NCBI GenBank assembly: GCA_905250115.1
Contig: CAJNOI010000038.1
Coordinates: 526,308 to 590,307, forward strand
From: Adineta steineri
Lineage: Eukaryota; Rotifera; Eurotatoria; Adinetida; Adinetidae
Length of the DNA: 64,000 nucleotides
Reading direction: 5' to 3'
The notes under the pieces were generated by a model. The model was not told the origin of the DNA and made no database searches. It worked only from the letters and a program-made list of their open reading frames with translations. Below are positions 22,892-35,516 of the stretch, in pieces (within the stretch, counting starts at the first letter, position 1; each line of letters starts with the position of its first letter). The translations under genes and the position numbers were made by a program.

Positions 22892-23986
22892 ATGTATGTT
22901 CCAATGTCACCTCCGCCAGTATTTACATCAAATAATAATAATAGTTCAACATCAGTAAATGTTGGAGATAATTCATCATCAAATTCAATGTTTGATCGAT
23001 ATAGTGCAGCAGCAAAACGTTATAAATATCTTCGACGTTTATTAAAATTTCGTCAAATGGATTTTGAATTTGCTATATGGCAAATAATACATTTATTTAT
23101 AGCACCACAAAAAGTTTTTCGTGCATTTCAATATCGAAAACGTATGAAAATATAAATAGAAAACGAATTTTTCATTTTTCCTTTTTTTTAAAGAAACAAA
23201 AAATCAATGGGCAAGAGATGATCCAGCATTTTTAGTACTCTTAATGGTATTTCTTGTTGGTATGAATATTCTTTTTTCTTATGACAAGTTCATATATATA
23301 TTATTCTTTAGCTTCATCGATTATTATTGGACTTGTTCTTGGAATAGGATTTTTTGGTACTTGCAAACTTGTTTTATGGGTTGTTTTAGTCGATTGTGTT
23401 CTTGTCGGACTTCTGATATCAACTATTTATTGGTTTGTTGATTTTTAATTTGAATTCAATATATTAAATTTTCATTGTAGGTATGTTGCTAATCGATATT
23501 TACTTGCAAATCCAAAATCTAATATCGATGTTGAATGGGCATATTGTTTTGATGTTCATCTCAATGCTGTTTTACCTTTACTTACGATTTTACATATCGG
23601 ACAATTACCTTTTTTAAACTGTAAATTTATTTTAATAATTAGAAATATATATATTTTTTCTCTTTCTCTCTAGCATTTGCTGTTAGCACAAGTTATCTCT
23701 ATTGTCTTATTGGTAATACTGTTTGGTTTATTGCATGTGGTTATTATGTTTATATATTATTTCTTGGCTTTAGTGGTATGAAAAAATTAAATTCCTAATA
23801 AATATAAAAATTTGAATATATTTTTTTATTCTAGCACTTCCATTTCTACGCAATGTTCATGTACTATTGTATCCATTAACAGCTCTTTTTCTCGTTTATA
23901 TTCTATCGATTATTGTTCAATGGAATTTTACTCAAATGATTGTCACATTCTATGAATATCGTGTTGGTCATAAACGATTACCATAA
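22892..23986 (+). CDS. UNC50: UNC-50 family inner nuclear/Golgi membrane protein
   Basis: Six exons (22892-23141, 23194-23259, 23312-23432, 23481-23620, 23674-23775, 23835-23986) give 276 residues, close to the family's usual ~260. Hallmarks are YLRRLLKFRQMDFEFAIWQ, then the motif QWARDDPAF, then VEWAYCFDVHLNAVLPL and a C-terminal VQWNFTQMIVTFYEYRVG. Five or six hydrophobic segments follow the charged N-terminal domain. UNC-50 proteins sit in Golgi/ER membranes and are needed for assembly and transport of certain acetylcholine receptors and for GARP-dependent trafficking. The donor at 23260 was preferred over the one at 23247 because only it keeps frame with the next transmembrane exon. The N-terminus has an extra Ser/Asn-rich stretch. 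Confidence 0.95.
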
Positions 23987-24274
23987 TAAAACGTTCTAAT
24001 GTATAGAATTTTTCTTCTGTTTTTTGTCTCTTTGCTACATATGTTATTTATCATATCTTACAGATTTTTTTCTTCTTCTTTGTTTTTTCATTTTAAACGA
24101 AAAGATAAATGTTGATCTTGAACTATAATCAAGAAGAACAAATTAATTGCAACTATTTTTTTAGATTTCATTGTTTGCTATCTATCATCGTTTGAAATAA
24201 TAAATGCAGTGTAAATATTCGAAAAGTTTTCTACGAATCTACTTAAAGATATATTTTGAAAAACGTTGTAACGT
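23987..24274. other. UNC50 3' flank
   Basis: AT-rich region with an AATAATAAA-type polyadenylation signal near 24198. No other feature seen. Confidence 0.4.
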
Positions 24275-24346
24275 GGTTCTATGGTGTAGCGGTTAGCACT
24301 TTGGACTTTGAATCCAGCGACCCCAGTTCAAATCTGGGTAGAACCT
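24275..24346 (+). tRNA. tRNA-Gln (anticodon UUG)
   Basis: The 72-nt sequence folds as a complete cloverleaf. The acceptor stem GGTTCTA/TAGAACC is fully paired. The D arm is followed by an anticodon stem-loop with CTTTGAA, placing TTG at positions 34-36, and the T arm is CCCAG TTCAAAT CTGGG. It ends in a T discriminator and is followed within a few bases by a T-rich pol III terminator. No intron. Confidence 0.95.
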
Positions 24347-24646
24347 GTTTCTTTTTTTGCTATTTTTCCTTTCTTTCTCGTCATATGAGTCAGTATAGAC
24401 AGAACGGTAAAAATCGCAAGGCTATTGTTATATATCTATAGCAATAGAAATAGTAAACAAGAAATAGTAGTTTCTTTGCTTCGTCCAATCTTGTATTGTG
24501 AGAATTTTGAAAATTATCGATTTATTTTTCTTTTTAAGTTTTATCTTTCCTGTTCGAATCTTGATTGCAAGAATGGATGATCGTTTTATTATATACGATC
24601 TATCCATCTAGAATATCGAACAAGATTTACAATAACGAATAAAGCC

Positions 24647-25605
24647 ATGTGGCGTATAGCAAATAGTGTTTATCGTGCTTTTCGAAATACAGCTACTCAT
24701 CGTTGTTCACAAGATGTTCTCGGTCCATTAACTACTATACATAATACAGATGATGATGATTCAGATTTAAAAAAGTATGGAAAATTTATTATTTAATAAA
24801 TTCCTTTTTTTTGCTTTTTTTAGGAAAGAAAAATGTACAATCACGAAAAAAAGCAATATCTGTGAAGTTTTGAAAAATAATCAATTTTCATATGAAAATA
24901 TTGAAAAAATACAAGAAGATTTAAAGAAAATTTCTTTCAAACAAGTTTTAACAAAAAAAACAAATGTTGTTAAATCTATTGAAACTCAAAAATCGAACTG
25001 TATTGATAAAGAAGTTTCATCAACTACTTCTTCAAATAAAACAGAAGAAACTCTTGATTCATTACTACAAGCTGATAAAACTTATATGAATACTCTAAAA
25101 GATCTATCTGATTTACATGAAGAAACAATGTCTATTATCAATCTTGAAATAGCTCTCGATGCTATTGAATCTGGTAATTATCAATTAGGTATTGAAGCAT
25201 TAGAAAATAGTGCAAAAAATAAAACAAATGCAGCAGCATTATATAATCTTGGTATTTGTTATGAACAAGGTATTGGTGTTGAACAAGATCGTGCTAAAGT
25301 ATATTATTTATTTTTTGTTTGAAATTTCAGAAAACATAAAATTTTTTATTTAGGCATGTGATTATTATCGTCTAGCATCTGCTTTAGGTCATACGAATGC
25401 TCAATTTCATTTAACAAATCTTTCAAATCATATTGATATTAATGATAATGAAGATGAAATAAGTGAACGAACAATAAGTGAAAATAATAATTCATTATTA
25501 CGTAAAGTTTTTCTTCAATTTTCATTATCAATGAATTATAAAGATGAGCCGTCATTCAACAATTATCAATTTGAGTCAGAAAATAAAACCATTGCATGTT
25601 TATAA
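24647..25605 (+). CDS. Sel1-like repeat mitochondrial protein, DELE1-like
   Basis: Three exons (24647-24774, 24824-25298, 25354-25605) give 284 residues. The N-terminus MWRIANSVYRAFRNTATHR is Arg-rich and amphipathic, as in a mitochondrial presequence, and resembles DELE1, which also starts MWR. A polar Lys/Ser linker follows. The C-terminal part holds Sel1-type repeats with AALYNLGICYEQGIGVEQDR and DYYRLASALGHTNAQFHL. DELE1 relays mitochondrial stress to the cytosolic integrated stress response; human DELE1 is much longer (515 residues) with more repeats. So this is either a reduced DELE1 or another Sel1-repeat protein. It lies 174 bp upstream of MRPL17 on the same strand. Confidence 0.75.
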
Positions 25606-25779
25606 TAGACATGTAGTTTCTTGTTTCTATGCAGTGAAGTCTAACATTAAAAGATACAATTAAAAAAAGTTCTTTTAAATGTTTGTTTATATTTAATCTT
25701 TTGATATGATTAACAAAAAACAAAAAATATAAATTTTATTTTTTTTTCTAGATAAATTTTTATTTTTCAAAATATTAAT

Positions 25780-27059
25780 ATGAGTAATCTTAGTACAAAG
25801 TAAGAAATTGATTAATTTCATTAGTTTGTTTTTTTTGATAATTGATTTTTAGAGCTCTTCGTGTAACTGTACCACATGCTTTACGATCAAAATTAACTGT
25901 TGGTGGTCAATCAGAACGACATGAAAAAATCAAATCTATTTTAGGAGAATTATTTCGACATGAAAGGTAATATGAATGTTCCTGTCTATAAATTTAAACA
26001 TATATATGAATCCAAGGGAGAAAAAGTAATTTGTGATTTAGTTTTGATTTTTAGATGATTTAAATCATAAAAACTGATTTCTTTATATGATTTAGCGTGA
26101 TTTATTTATGATTTTTAGTAAATTTAAATTAGCCTTTGTTTCTTGCGATAGACTCTTCTAACCACATACCCCAGACTTCCCAAATGTTTTGTGATCATTG
26201 AATAAAGATGACAATAGACCCTTCAAACCATATACCCCGGACCTTCCAAATGTTTCGTGATCATTCTTGTTCATATCGTTCAATCGTTTTATTAAAGTTT
26301 CTCTATATATTTTTCTCCTAATATTGGAAGATGAAAGACTTCCTGAAGATCGTTCGTTGAGCATTGAAACAGATCATATGTAATTCATAGACATCTCCGA
26401 TAAAAACCATTAATTTTGTGTATAAAAATAAATATTATATAGAAAAGTTAAGAAAACGAACTTCTTTTTTTATTTAATCAGAATAGAAGGATACATTCGT
26501 ACACATGATGAAACAAGACAATATGCAGAACGTTTGATTGAATTAGCGAAAAAATATGGTGATCGGTAAGATTGATATCGTTTCAAATATTTCTATTTTT
26601 AATTGATTTGCTTTTTAAGACATGTTGGCACAATGCAACTTATGGTAAGAAAAACGTGCATTTATTTTTTGAAAGTAATTTATTTCTATTATCTTAATAT
26701 TTAGGACTATTGGATTGCTGATAAAGATTTAATTCATAAAGTATTTAAAGTATTTGTACCTCGATATGCTAATACACTTGGTCCATATACAAATGTATAT
26801 TCTTTTTTTTTTAAATTTATAAATATTAAATTTGAGTTTTGTTCTTTTTTAGGCTCATCGTCTACCGATTGAATATGGTAAACATGAACATATTTTTAAA
26901 CAACGTCAAAATATTGTTCTTGAAATGAAAAATAATCCATATCCACGTATAATACCTGATCCAAGAAATTATTCAAACATTTTAACAAATGTACTTCTTA
27001 ATGAAGCTCGAAAAGAGTATCGAAATGAAAAAAAACTATCTGAAAAAACAGATATTTAG
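25780..27059 (+). CDS. MRPL17: Mitochondrial ribosomal protein bL17m
   Basis: Six exons (25780-25799, 25853-25966, 26482-26565, 26620-26644, 26705-26794, 26853-27059) give 179 residues. The family signature is SILGELFRHERIEGYIRTHD, then QYAERLIELAKKYGD, and DYWIADKDLIHKVFKVFVPR. The protein belongs to the large subunit of the mitochondrial ribosome. Intron 2 (515 bp) is about ten times the local norm and contains a duplicated ~55-bp sequence. A bacterial L17 or cytosolic protein is excluded by the mitochondrial-type C-terminal extension and metazoan exon structure. Confidence 0.92.
26147..26266. repeat. Two direct repeat copies, period about 65 bp, inside an MRPL17 intron
   Basis: Copies begin near 26147 and 26212 and share TAGAC, CCACATACCCC-like and CTTCCAAATGTTTxGTGATCATT segments with about 85% identity by eye. 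A minus-strand 68-codon frame across them is a by-product of the repeat. Confidence 0.7.
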
Positions 27060-30000
27060 ATTTATTAACGTTATTTCTTTTTCTAGTACTTTGTACTTTG
27101 TTTTCAAATGATAAACATAGTTTAGAATAACACAAAAAGTTTGATGAATGTTTCATAAATAAATGAATGAAATCATCATTTGAGAAATCTTTTACAATAA
27201 CTTGTTTTATGAAAGAACAGCTAGATAGTTTATGCAAGTCATTGACGAGATTCTACGTCTTTAACATGCAGTAAATCGCCGATAATGGATTGGACCTACA
27301 TACACTGTAAAACGTATTTTTTGTATTACGCATTCAAAATAAAGAAAGATAGTCATTCTGATAATATTCTTTTTTATCAAATCGGATATGTTAATAGCAT
27401 ATTTAAATCACAACATTGATGCAAAATTAGAATAATCACCATATAAAACTATATACTACCAATAAAATGCCAGGGTTAAATATCAAGGATTTTATTCTCT
27501 CTGTTACATATTAATTAAGACTTATTAGCATGTGTATAAATTTATTTTTTTTGTAGTTTACTACTATCATCATCTTGATTAGTAACGTAATTGTTGATGA
27601 GAATGAAAATCTAGTATTTCAAAAACTCCAAATATAAAATAAATAGGATTCATAATGAAATGTCAATAATATTACGAGAATTTTTTATTAGACTAATAGA
27701 AGTAGTTACTACATCATCTAATAACTAAAATAGTTCGACTATTTTTGATTTATTAATTGTAATAAATGAAGTTAAGAAGAAAAAAATTGTGATTTATAAC
27801 GAAAAACTAACAAGAAAAACAAAAGACCGATGAAATGACCTGAATAATAAATTGCCAATTAAATACTTCATTAATAATTATATACAAAACAAGTAAGTTG
27901 TTTTTATCTTCTAAAATAGTTCATATCAAATTTTTTGTATATAATGATAATGATTATCGAGATAAGTTAATTTAAATCTTTTACATTAAAAATTGTAAGA
28001 AATGATTACGAAAGAATTCTTGTATAAATATAAAATTTCTAATATTGATAAAAATAATCACAAGATTGTTGCGAGAAAATTTGATTATACGCAGAAAATT
28101 TCATTCTGTCGTTCTGCACTTACATATTACATCAGCAATTTTCTTTTTATTCACTAATCAGATCGTAGACTACTTACTTGATCAACAGATTGAACGTAAG
28201 TTAATTCTTTTAAATAATAAAATTTGATGTATATCGATTATATAAAAGCTTCTATTTTACTAGCGTAATTTATTTTAAATATAGTTTTAACTATATACTT
28301 CTCACATCATATGCATAGTTAAATCATGCAGAAAAAAACTAATTTAAACTGTAATATTATACTATTCTATGTCCTCGAATAATCATAATACGTTAATAAT
28401 TTGTTGTTATCATGTTTATGATTAATTAAAAAGAAAATAAATATCTTGATAAGTTTTTTTCTGAATGTGTATTCAATAATATAAAATAAGAAATTAGTTA
28501 TTAGAACATGTTTCTAATTCATATGTATTCCCTATAGAAAATACTGCATAATTATATAAGAAAAAGAAATTGATTGCTTATCAAGCTATAGAAAATCTGA
28601 TCACTTGTCTTCTATCCGAAGTATACTTGAATCATTATAGGAATTTTAGTGAATGTAAAGTGCGATTATATCTTTTTATACTTGTATTTTCTAACAGTGT
28701 TGTTAACAAATCGAGTACTCTTCAGAATATTCAACACATGGTATTGAGTACAGACAGATGTTACTATCGATTAGTTGTTCAATATTTCATTTTATTTTCG
28801 ATCAACATTAGTAAAATCATCAGACTAGAAGAAATATTAAACATTTTTGTATGTTCAAATTGAGCATAAGTGAGTGATCAATTATATATAATGAAAGAGA
28901 GAATCACAGTTCAAGAAAACATATTTCGATATGTAGATAGTATAAATAGAATTTCTTGTCTTTCGAAATTTTAAAATATCAATTAAAGATGAGATCATAT
29001 CTTAAATTATCCATATTATATAATTATGTGATTTATCAATATCAATTTTCTTATCTGCCAATATATCATAAAGAACTGACAGACATGACAAATTCCCATG
29101 TAAATGATATATGTCATAAACTAATAATATAATTTAACCTATTTCTACGGATATTAGTCCCACATATTTATTATCTTATAATTTTCAAAACTTGAATAGA
29201 TTTAAATTTAGATTCTTAATCTAATAATTTGTTATAAGATATTTTCTATCAACAGTATATTATTTTAAGTCAGAAATTAGATTTATACATTTCAAGGTAA
29301 AAACAAAAAGAAAGTAATAATTACTTTCTTATCTGATATTACACAATGTGTATAACTATTAACGTAGACATATTGCGGATATAAGAAAGTTGATCTGTGT
29401 ATAAGAATAAATAAACAATATTGATATACATTTGACCTTGATTGTGTTACATTATGGTTTCACTTAACAATACAGTGCTCACTAAACCTTCATATAATTG
29501 TGTTACATGAGCAATATTATTTCTTTTTGAAATATTATATCTTCATATCTACAACGTTCAAAAAAAAAGAAATTATCAATACATTCAGTATTCTACTCCA
29601 TATTCTCAATTATATTATCTACACTGTCAGGGGATATTATGTTATTGATTTGCCGTACTGATAACAATTACAACAACCAGATATTCGCTTATAAAAGCAT
29701 GAAAACAACTTCTAATCAACTGATTGGTCAATATTATAGGAAAAGGCTTGAAAGAAATATCGTCGAGCAGAATATATCGTAAGAATGTCACTTATAGACG
29801 CTTCTCATCTGCTTGACTAATAGTCATCAATCATATTGGAGATATCTACGTCTGATAAGTTTATTTTGCTAGTCTATTTTCTTCTATCATATACATATAT
29901 ATATATATATATTTTGGCTAATAAAGATCGATATATCAGTATTAGGTGAGATAGTTTTACTCTCTATCATATTTTAAGTTCAAGAACATATCATTTGTAA

Positions 30001-33000
30001 GTAACATCGTTAATAATAATTTACATTGATATTTTGATAAGAAGTTAGTTGTTATTGTTATTGATACTATCGGAATTGTAAGAAGTGTTATTGTAATTTT
30101 GTTCAAATCATTCTTTTATTCTTGTGAGATTAGAAATAGTAATCAAATATTTCTGTTAATCTATTCATTCATATGCATAGCACATTTTCTCATAATATTA
30201 TATATCCAGTTTCTGATTTCTTCTTGTCATAATCAAATTAGTATATTGTACCGATTAAATATCTCGAGTAGATTTACAAACAGATGTATTTATATTAAAA
30301 CTTGACCTTTTTTTCTAGTGCTTTATATTATCCTCAGAAGAATTATTTCTTCATATTAACGTTAATCCATACACATAAAGATAAGAAAGATTATCATTGT
30401 AAATATCTACATTACATCGTTATTAAACTAATCAATACCTGTAATAAATATTTATATGAAGATAAGAAGTTTTATTATAGTAAAATTTTACTTCCTGTTT
30501 ATGAATGAACAGGATGTCAAGTAGTATTTAATTTTTAATAATATACTCTATATATTCAAAGTATTGTTTAAATTTTGTAGAAAAAAATTTTTTTTTATGA
30601 ATTTCTCGTTCAATCTATCTTCGTTTTTTTTTCCTAATGAGATATTTTCAACTATATATATATTAGAAAAACAAGTCTAATGGATCATTGCTAAACATTA
30701 ATCTTAATTATATTCATGCCTTCAAAACAAATGAATTTGACATTTATAAAGTAAGAGCTAATGCAAAATAAGTTTCCTCGTTTAAGAAAGAAAACAATGT
30801 TCTAAATGAGTATTTAAACGATATTTTTGTCAATATAGAATAATTATTCTAAACAACAACAAAGCAAAACCGGATATATTTGCAATTAAATTGTTATTTA
30901 ATAAGTAATCATTTCAATTGAGTTAAATATCAGTGACCTTACTTTTTAATTCAGTAACATCTGTTTTAGAGTAACATAATGTATATTCTTTCCTACATCA
31001 GAAGCTATTCGAGAGAACGACATCATTTTTTATATTGTTGAGCCAAAATGCCAACATACCTCATTTATATATCTTTCATCGCTTTGCTTAAGGTCGTTAT
31101 AGTATTTCCAAGCGTTATTCTTACATCGACAATTATTCTCTCAGAAAATATATTTATAGAGCCATATGTTTTGCGCCTTCTCCAAACATGAAAAAAAACG
31201 AGAGAGACTGCAAGTAAAATATTAATTATTTTTCTTTAGTATTGATACTTCAGAAAGAAATATAAAAAATCTTTACATATATATATATTAATATATTGAT
31301 AGGATCGATTTTTTTTGTGTATTTGCAGACAATTTAAATTAAACTTATAAATAACTATTGAGAAAAGAAAAAAACTGCTCTACATCATTAAAAGAAAAGT
31401 ACCTCTTTTTTTAGTGGTTTATTTTTATATAGATTTTATGACGTTTTTTTTCTCTCATCAATAAGGAAACAGCTGAAGTTGTCGAAGTGAACAACTCTTA
31501 TTCTCGGACAAAATGTATCGCTTTGTAAAAAGGAAGTGCACTCCGATCTTTCGTTAATATTATATTGTATCGATAACCATAATATTTTGTATTATTTAGA
31601 AGAAAAATATCATATATATCGTATTCTGTTTATAAATATATATCTGTATAGATTATTATTAAAATAAGATTTATGATAATAAAACTTTTATTCTTAGTTA
31701 GAATTACATATTATTATTTTTTCTACATAGATCTGTCGGACTAAAAACAAAAGACAGACAGAGAGAGAGAGAAAGAATGATAAAGACATAAAGAAGTAAG
31801 ATTTAGTTCTTGAATGAGCGTGCCTTTTTGATCGGAAGGAAACGCAAAAGAAACCGAGAAGAATAAGCATTAGAAAGCATTTTCTTAAAAAGATCAGAAT
31901 AAGAAACAATCATCAAGCAACATCAACATTCTTCCGTTTCATCGAAGTTAGTTAGTCCGATCAGATATCGACGACGGAGTTCCTATGAACATTTCTAACA
32001 AAATGCATAGTGTAGAGTTCGTTGAAGATTAACACATTTTCTCTTTCTTTTTCTTGCATATATCTATCTGTTATATGTCAATCAATTTTGTTTCGTTACT
32101 ATGCTATTATTATGCACTAGTAGATATCTCTTATTTATAGTTTTTCTTACTAGCGAAGCGAAGAGAGAAAAAAATGATGATGACGATAATGATGATGATG
32201 ATGATGATGATGGTGACTTTTTCTTTTTCTTTACCAGATTTTACCAATGCTTTTTCTTTCTTATGTTCCAATTTGAGTATACTTTATATTTTCTTAGTCG
32301 TTTGCTTTTTTCTCACTTGCTTTCTTGCGTCTTTCAGAGACAAAAGATGAGCAAGCAAGATGTTACCCGCCATCGCTATCAATACAACAGCGAACAGAAT
32401 TGATAGACACTCAACGACATGCACCCGCACACGCATATTGAAGATTTTTAACTATTAATATCAAAGAGAGGAACATCTCTTAAGTTGTATTTTTTTTGGA
32501 TCGGGTATGGTTGTGTGAAAAAAAAATTAAATGAATAAACAAATATAATAAAAAAGAAGAAAAAGAAGAAGAAGACGAAGACGAAGAAGAAGCAGAGAAA
32601 AAGACGAAAGATAATATAGCTATTATTATTATTATAACGGGTAAGTTGCTTTACGACACGCTTGTATTAGCTATTTGCTACACTGATTAATAACTATAGA
32701 AGAAACATTTGTCTGTCAGTCAACAAAAGCATCTGTGTCATCCGACTGTCATTACTGATGTCGAACAAGAATAGACAATGACAAAAAAAAAGAAATAAAT
32801 GAAATAACAAGAGACATAAAATAAAGAATATATATATATTATATATATATATAATATAATATATATATGTAGACATATGTTATGAGTTGCCCGTCAATTT
32901 TTAATCGAAAGAAGATGAGATAGATACATAGTAAGACAGGTGACCCAATATAATATATATATAAGGAAAACTGAAGAACAAAATAATGATTAACTACATA

Positions 33001-33475
33001 GTGCGAGTAAATGTAATCATGTGTCGTTCTTCTTATCACATACCCGCGACACATTTAAAACCGAGTGAGTGCCCTAGAGAAAATGACAGAAACAGTCAGT
33101 GTAAAAGGCGACACGCATATTAACGAAGAAGCATCGTTATTATATGCACCCTATCTATCCTCGTTGACATGCATTGTCGCCTGCTCTGTTTGCTTTAGGA
33201 CTAATCAGAGTAATCGAGCGCAATACAACTAACGTAACATCTACCATAAATTTCAAGTAACTACAATAATTCTAATAAGATTACTAGTAATAAAACAAAT
33301 CATTCGTTATTGTTTATTTTTCTATTAGAACAAGCTACATTGAACTCGTAACAATTTGTTTATACGTAGTATATACAACATGTATGTATTTATATAAAGT
33401 GATAGCATTGATAGTGTCAAAAAGCAACTTAATTTTATCGTTTCTTTGTCATATGATCTGATATCTATTGGGATA
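27060..33475. other. Gene desert, 6.4 kb, with simple repeats
   Basis: No exon with recognisable coding content on either strand; frames at 28570-28863, 30099-30508 and 31694-32403 are Phe/Ile/Tyr-rich noise. Simple tracts cluster in the last 2 kb: GA (31751-31775), GAT (32175-32213), purine GAA/GAC (32550-32609) and TA (32828-32868). The region lies upstream of the Kv2-type channel and may hold its 5' exons or enhancers. Confidence 0.5.
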
Positions 33476-34573
33476 ATGTTATTTACGCCTACAATACCTA
33501 TTCCTTCACAAACAATATCATCTACTGAAAAGGATGATACGTCATTGTCGCCATTATCAACATCAGAAGCACATTCTACATCCAATACAACATGTAATGA
33601 GAGTCGACCTCGTGCTGTCTCTACGTCATATAATGCTACACTTATTACCAATGGGCCACAAAGTAGTCGTTTCCTTTCGGCTAGTCAACAATCTCGTTTT
33701 TCTCAAATGCCCGATCAAGATTGGTTTTATTCTCCTCCAGCATCTTCATCTTCTCGTCCATCGGTTCAACATTTAGCACCAACACCAACGCCAACAAAAT
33801 TATCACATACAAAAACAAGTGTTGGTCGACGTGTTTCTTGTCCGGTACCACGTAATACACCTAAGAAAGAAGGCCGTTTTCGTCTTCCAAGTATTATAGC
33901 ATCATCAATTCGTGATGCACTAATGACAAATACACATTCAACAAATCCAAATCCAAATGATATACCACAGATTCCTAAAACATTATCATTAGGCAGTGCT
34001 CGATTAAGTACTGTTTTTTTACCTGTAGCAAATCCAGTTGCAGCAGCTGCTCTTGTCGAAGATGATGAAGGAACAAGTGATGAACAAGCAACAAAATCTA
34101 TTTCACCTTCTCTAGATTCACCTAAAAGTCATGCACGTTTTCCTCGTACACCTACTGAATGTTCTGCAAGTATTGCTCCATCTCATACTCATCATCATCC
34201 TAGTAAAGCAATTTTAAATGTTGGTGGTGTTAGACATGAAGGTAATATTTAGAAGAAAATATATATTTAAAAATAACATTGATATTTTTTTTCCAGTATT
34301 ATGGCGTACACTGGCTCGACTACCAAGTACTCGTCTTGGTCGTTTAGCACGATTACGTAAATCAACAGGACCATCAACACGTCCTATGCCGCATGATGAA
34401 CTAATACGTTTATGTGATGATTATGATTTATCGAGTGGAGAATTCTTTTTTGATCGTCATCCACGTTCATTTACATCCGTCATTAATTTCTATCGTACAG
34501 GAAAACTTCATTTAGTCGATGATATATGTGTTATATCATTTCATGATGATCTGGTTTATTGGGGTATTGATGA
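33476..34573 (+). CDS. Voltage-gated potassium channel, Shab/Kv2 type, 5' part
   Basis: Two exons (33476-34241 and 34297 to the N gap). The first ~250 residues are Ser/Thr/Pro-rich and unstructured. The T1 tetramerisation domain follows: [58 protein letters not shown] and [17 protein letters not shown] and FFFDRHP mark it as Kv2/Shab rather than Shaker, Shaw or Shal. The six-transmembrane pore region would come next but is lost in the gap, and what follows the gap belongs to a minus-strand innexin. An alternative start at 33446 adds ten residues. Confidence 0.85.
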
Positions 34574-34673
34574 NNNNNNNNNNNNNNNNNNNNNNNNNNN
34601 NNNNNNNNNNNNNNNNNNNNNNNNNNNNNNNNNNNNNNNNNNNNNNNNNNNNNNNNNNNNNNNNNNNNNNNNN
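34574..34673. other. Assembly gap (100 N)
   Basis: A round-number gap that hides the 3' part of the Kv2-type gene and the 3' part of the convergent innexin. It is too short to contain either, so its true length must be larger or the two sides are wrongly joined. Confidence 0.95.
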
Positions 34674-35516
34674 TGAAAAGGAAATGATAAAAACATAGAT
34701 AGTAAATAAAACTGACAAAAGCAATTAATCATATAAAGAATTTTAACAACTATATATATAAAGCATAAAAAATTACCTAAAATAATATTAAAAAAAAGAT
34801 TTCTTTTTATACAAATCTATAATAATTTGTTTATCTTACGATATCGATATGAACGTTGAAATTTTTCTAATAAACGATTGACAGGTTTACCACGATAAAC
34901 AATATTTTTCAATGAATTATATTGAAGAGCTACATGAAGTTGTAATGCTACTTGATTAATAGTTATATTCGAATCTTTTCTCATATTTTGAATAATCGAT
35001 CGAAGATCAAAGCCGATATGTCGACCGACATTTCGCCTATAAATATTTTATCATAACTTTTTTTTTTTTCAAAGGAATTTATTTACCAAAACATATGAGG
35101 TATGTAGAATAAACCTGCCATTACAAGTAACATATATGGAACATATTGATAGTAAGCAATACGAAATTCATTATTTTCTGCACGTTGTGGAATTCTTTGT
35201 TGTTCAGCTGCAAGATAATATGTACCTTTAAGCCAACAGATACTATTCGTATAACCTATTTGAGCTCCAGAGAAATGTGCTGGAGTCCAACATGAAATTG
35301 GTTCCCTGTAAAAAAAAACAAAGATATGTATATTATTTAATCTGATAGTATTATTTTCTTTTTTGTCTACCCGATAAATTGTTTCGTACTAACAAATGCT
35401 GAAAATATAACAAGAAGAATAACAGTGAAACGATGATTAAGTCTATCAATAAGATCATCATCAGTTTTATGTAATTGACCAACTTGTTCAAGAGCGTCTT
35501 TAAGTAACGATGCCAT
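34674..35516 (-). CDS. Innexin gap-junction protein, 3' part missing
   Basis: Exons 35371-35516, 35087-35305, 34840-35036 and 34674-34776 (cut by the N gap) are in phase. The start MASLLKDALEQVGQL at 35516 is preferred; an upstream ATG at 35555 is in frame. The first membrane segment (FTVILLVIFSAFVSTKQFIG) is followed by extracellular loop 1 with the two innexin cysteines in ISCWTP and SICWLKG. The hallmark YYQYVPYMLLVMAG is next, then the intracellular loop, then a hydrophobic segment (IYIVVKILYMINCFCQFY) that would be TM3. Innexins form gap-junction and hemichannels in invertebrates. TM4 and the C-terminus are missing. Confidence 0.92.

Noticed and set aside
28570-28863. 97-codon plus-strand frame in the gene desert
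   Set aside because: Hydrophobic low-complexity composition without signal-peptide logic or homology that I can see.
33325-33651. 108-codon minus-strand frame opposite the Kv2 leader exon
   Set aside because: Shadow of the coding strand; the plus-strand frame continues into a clear T1 domain.
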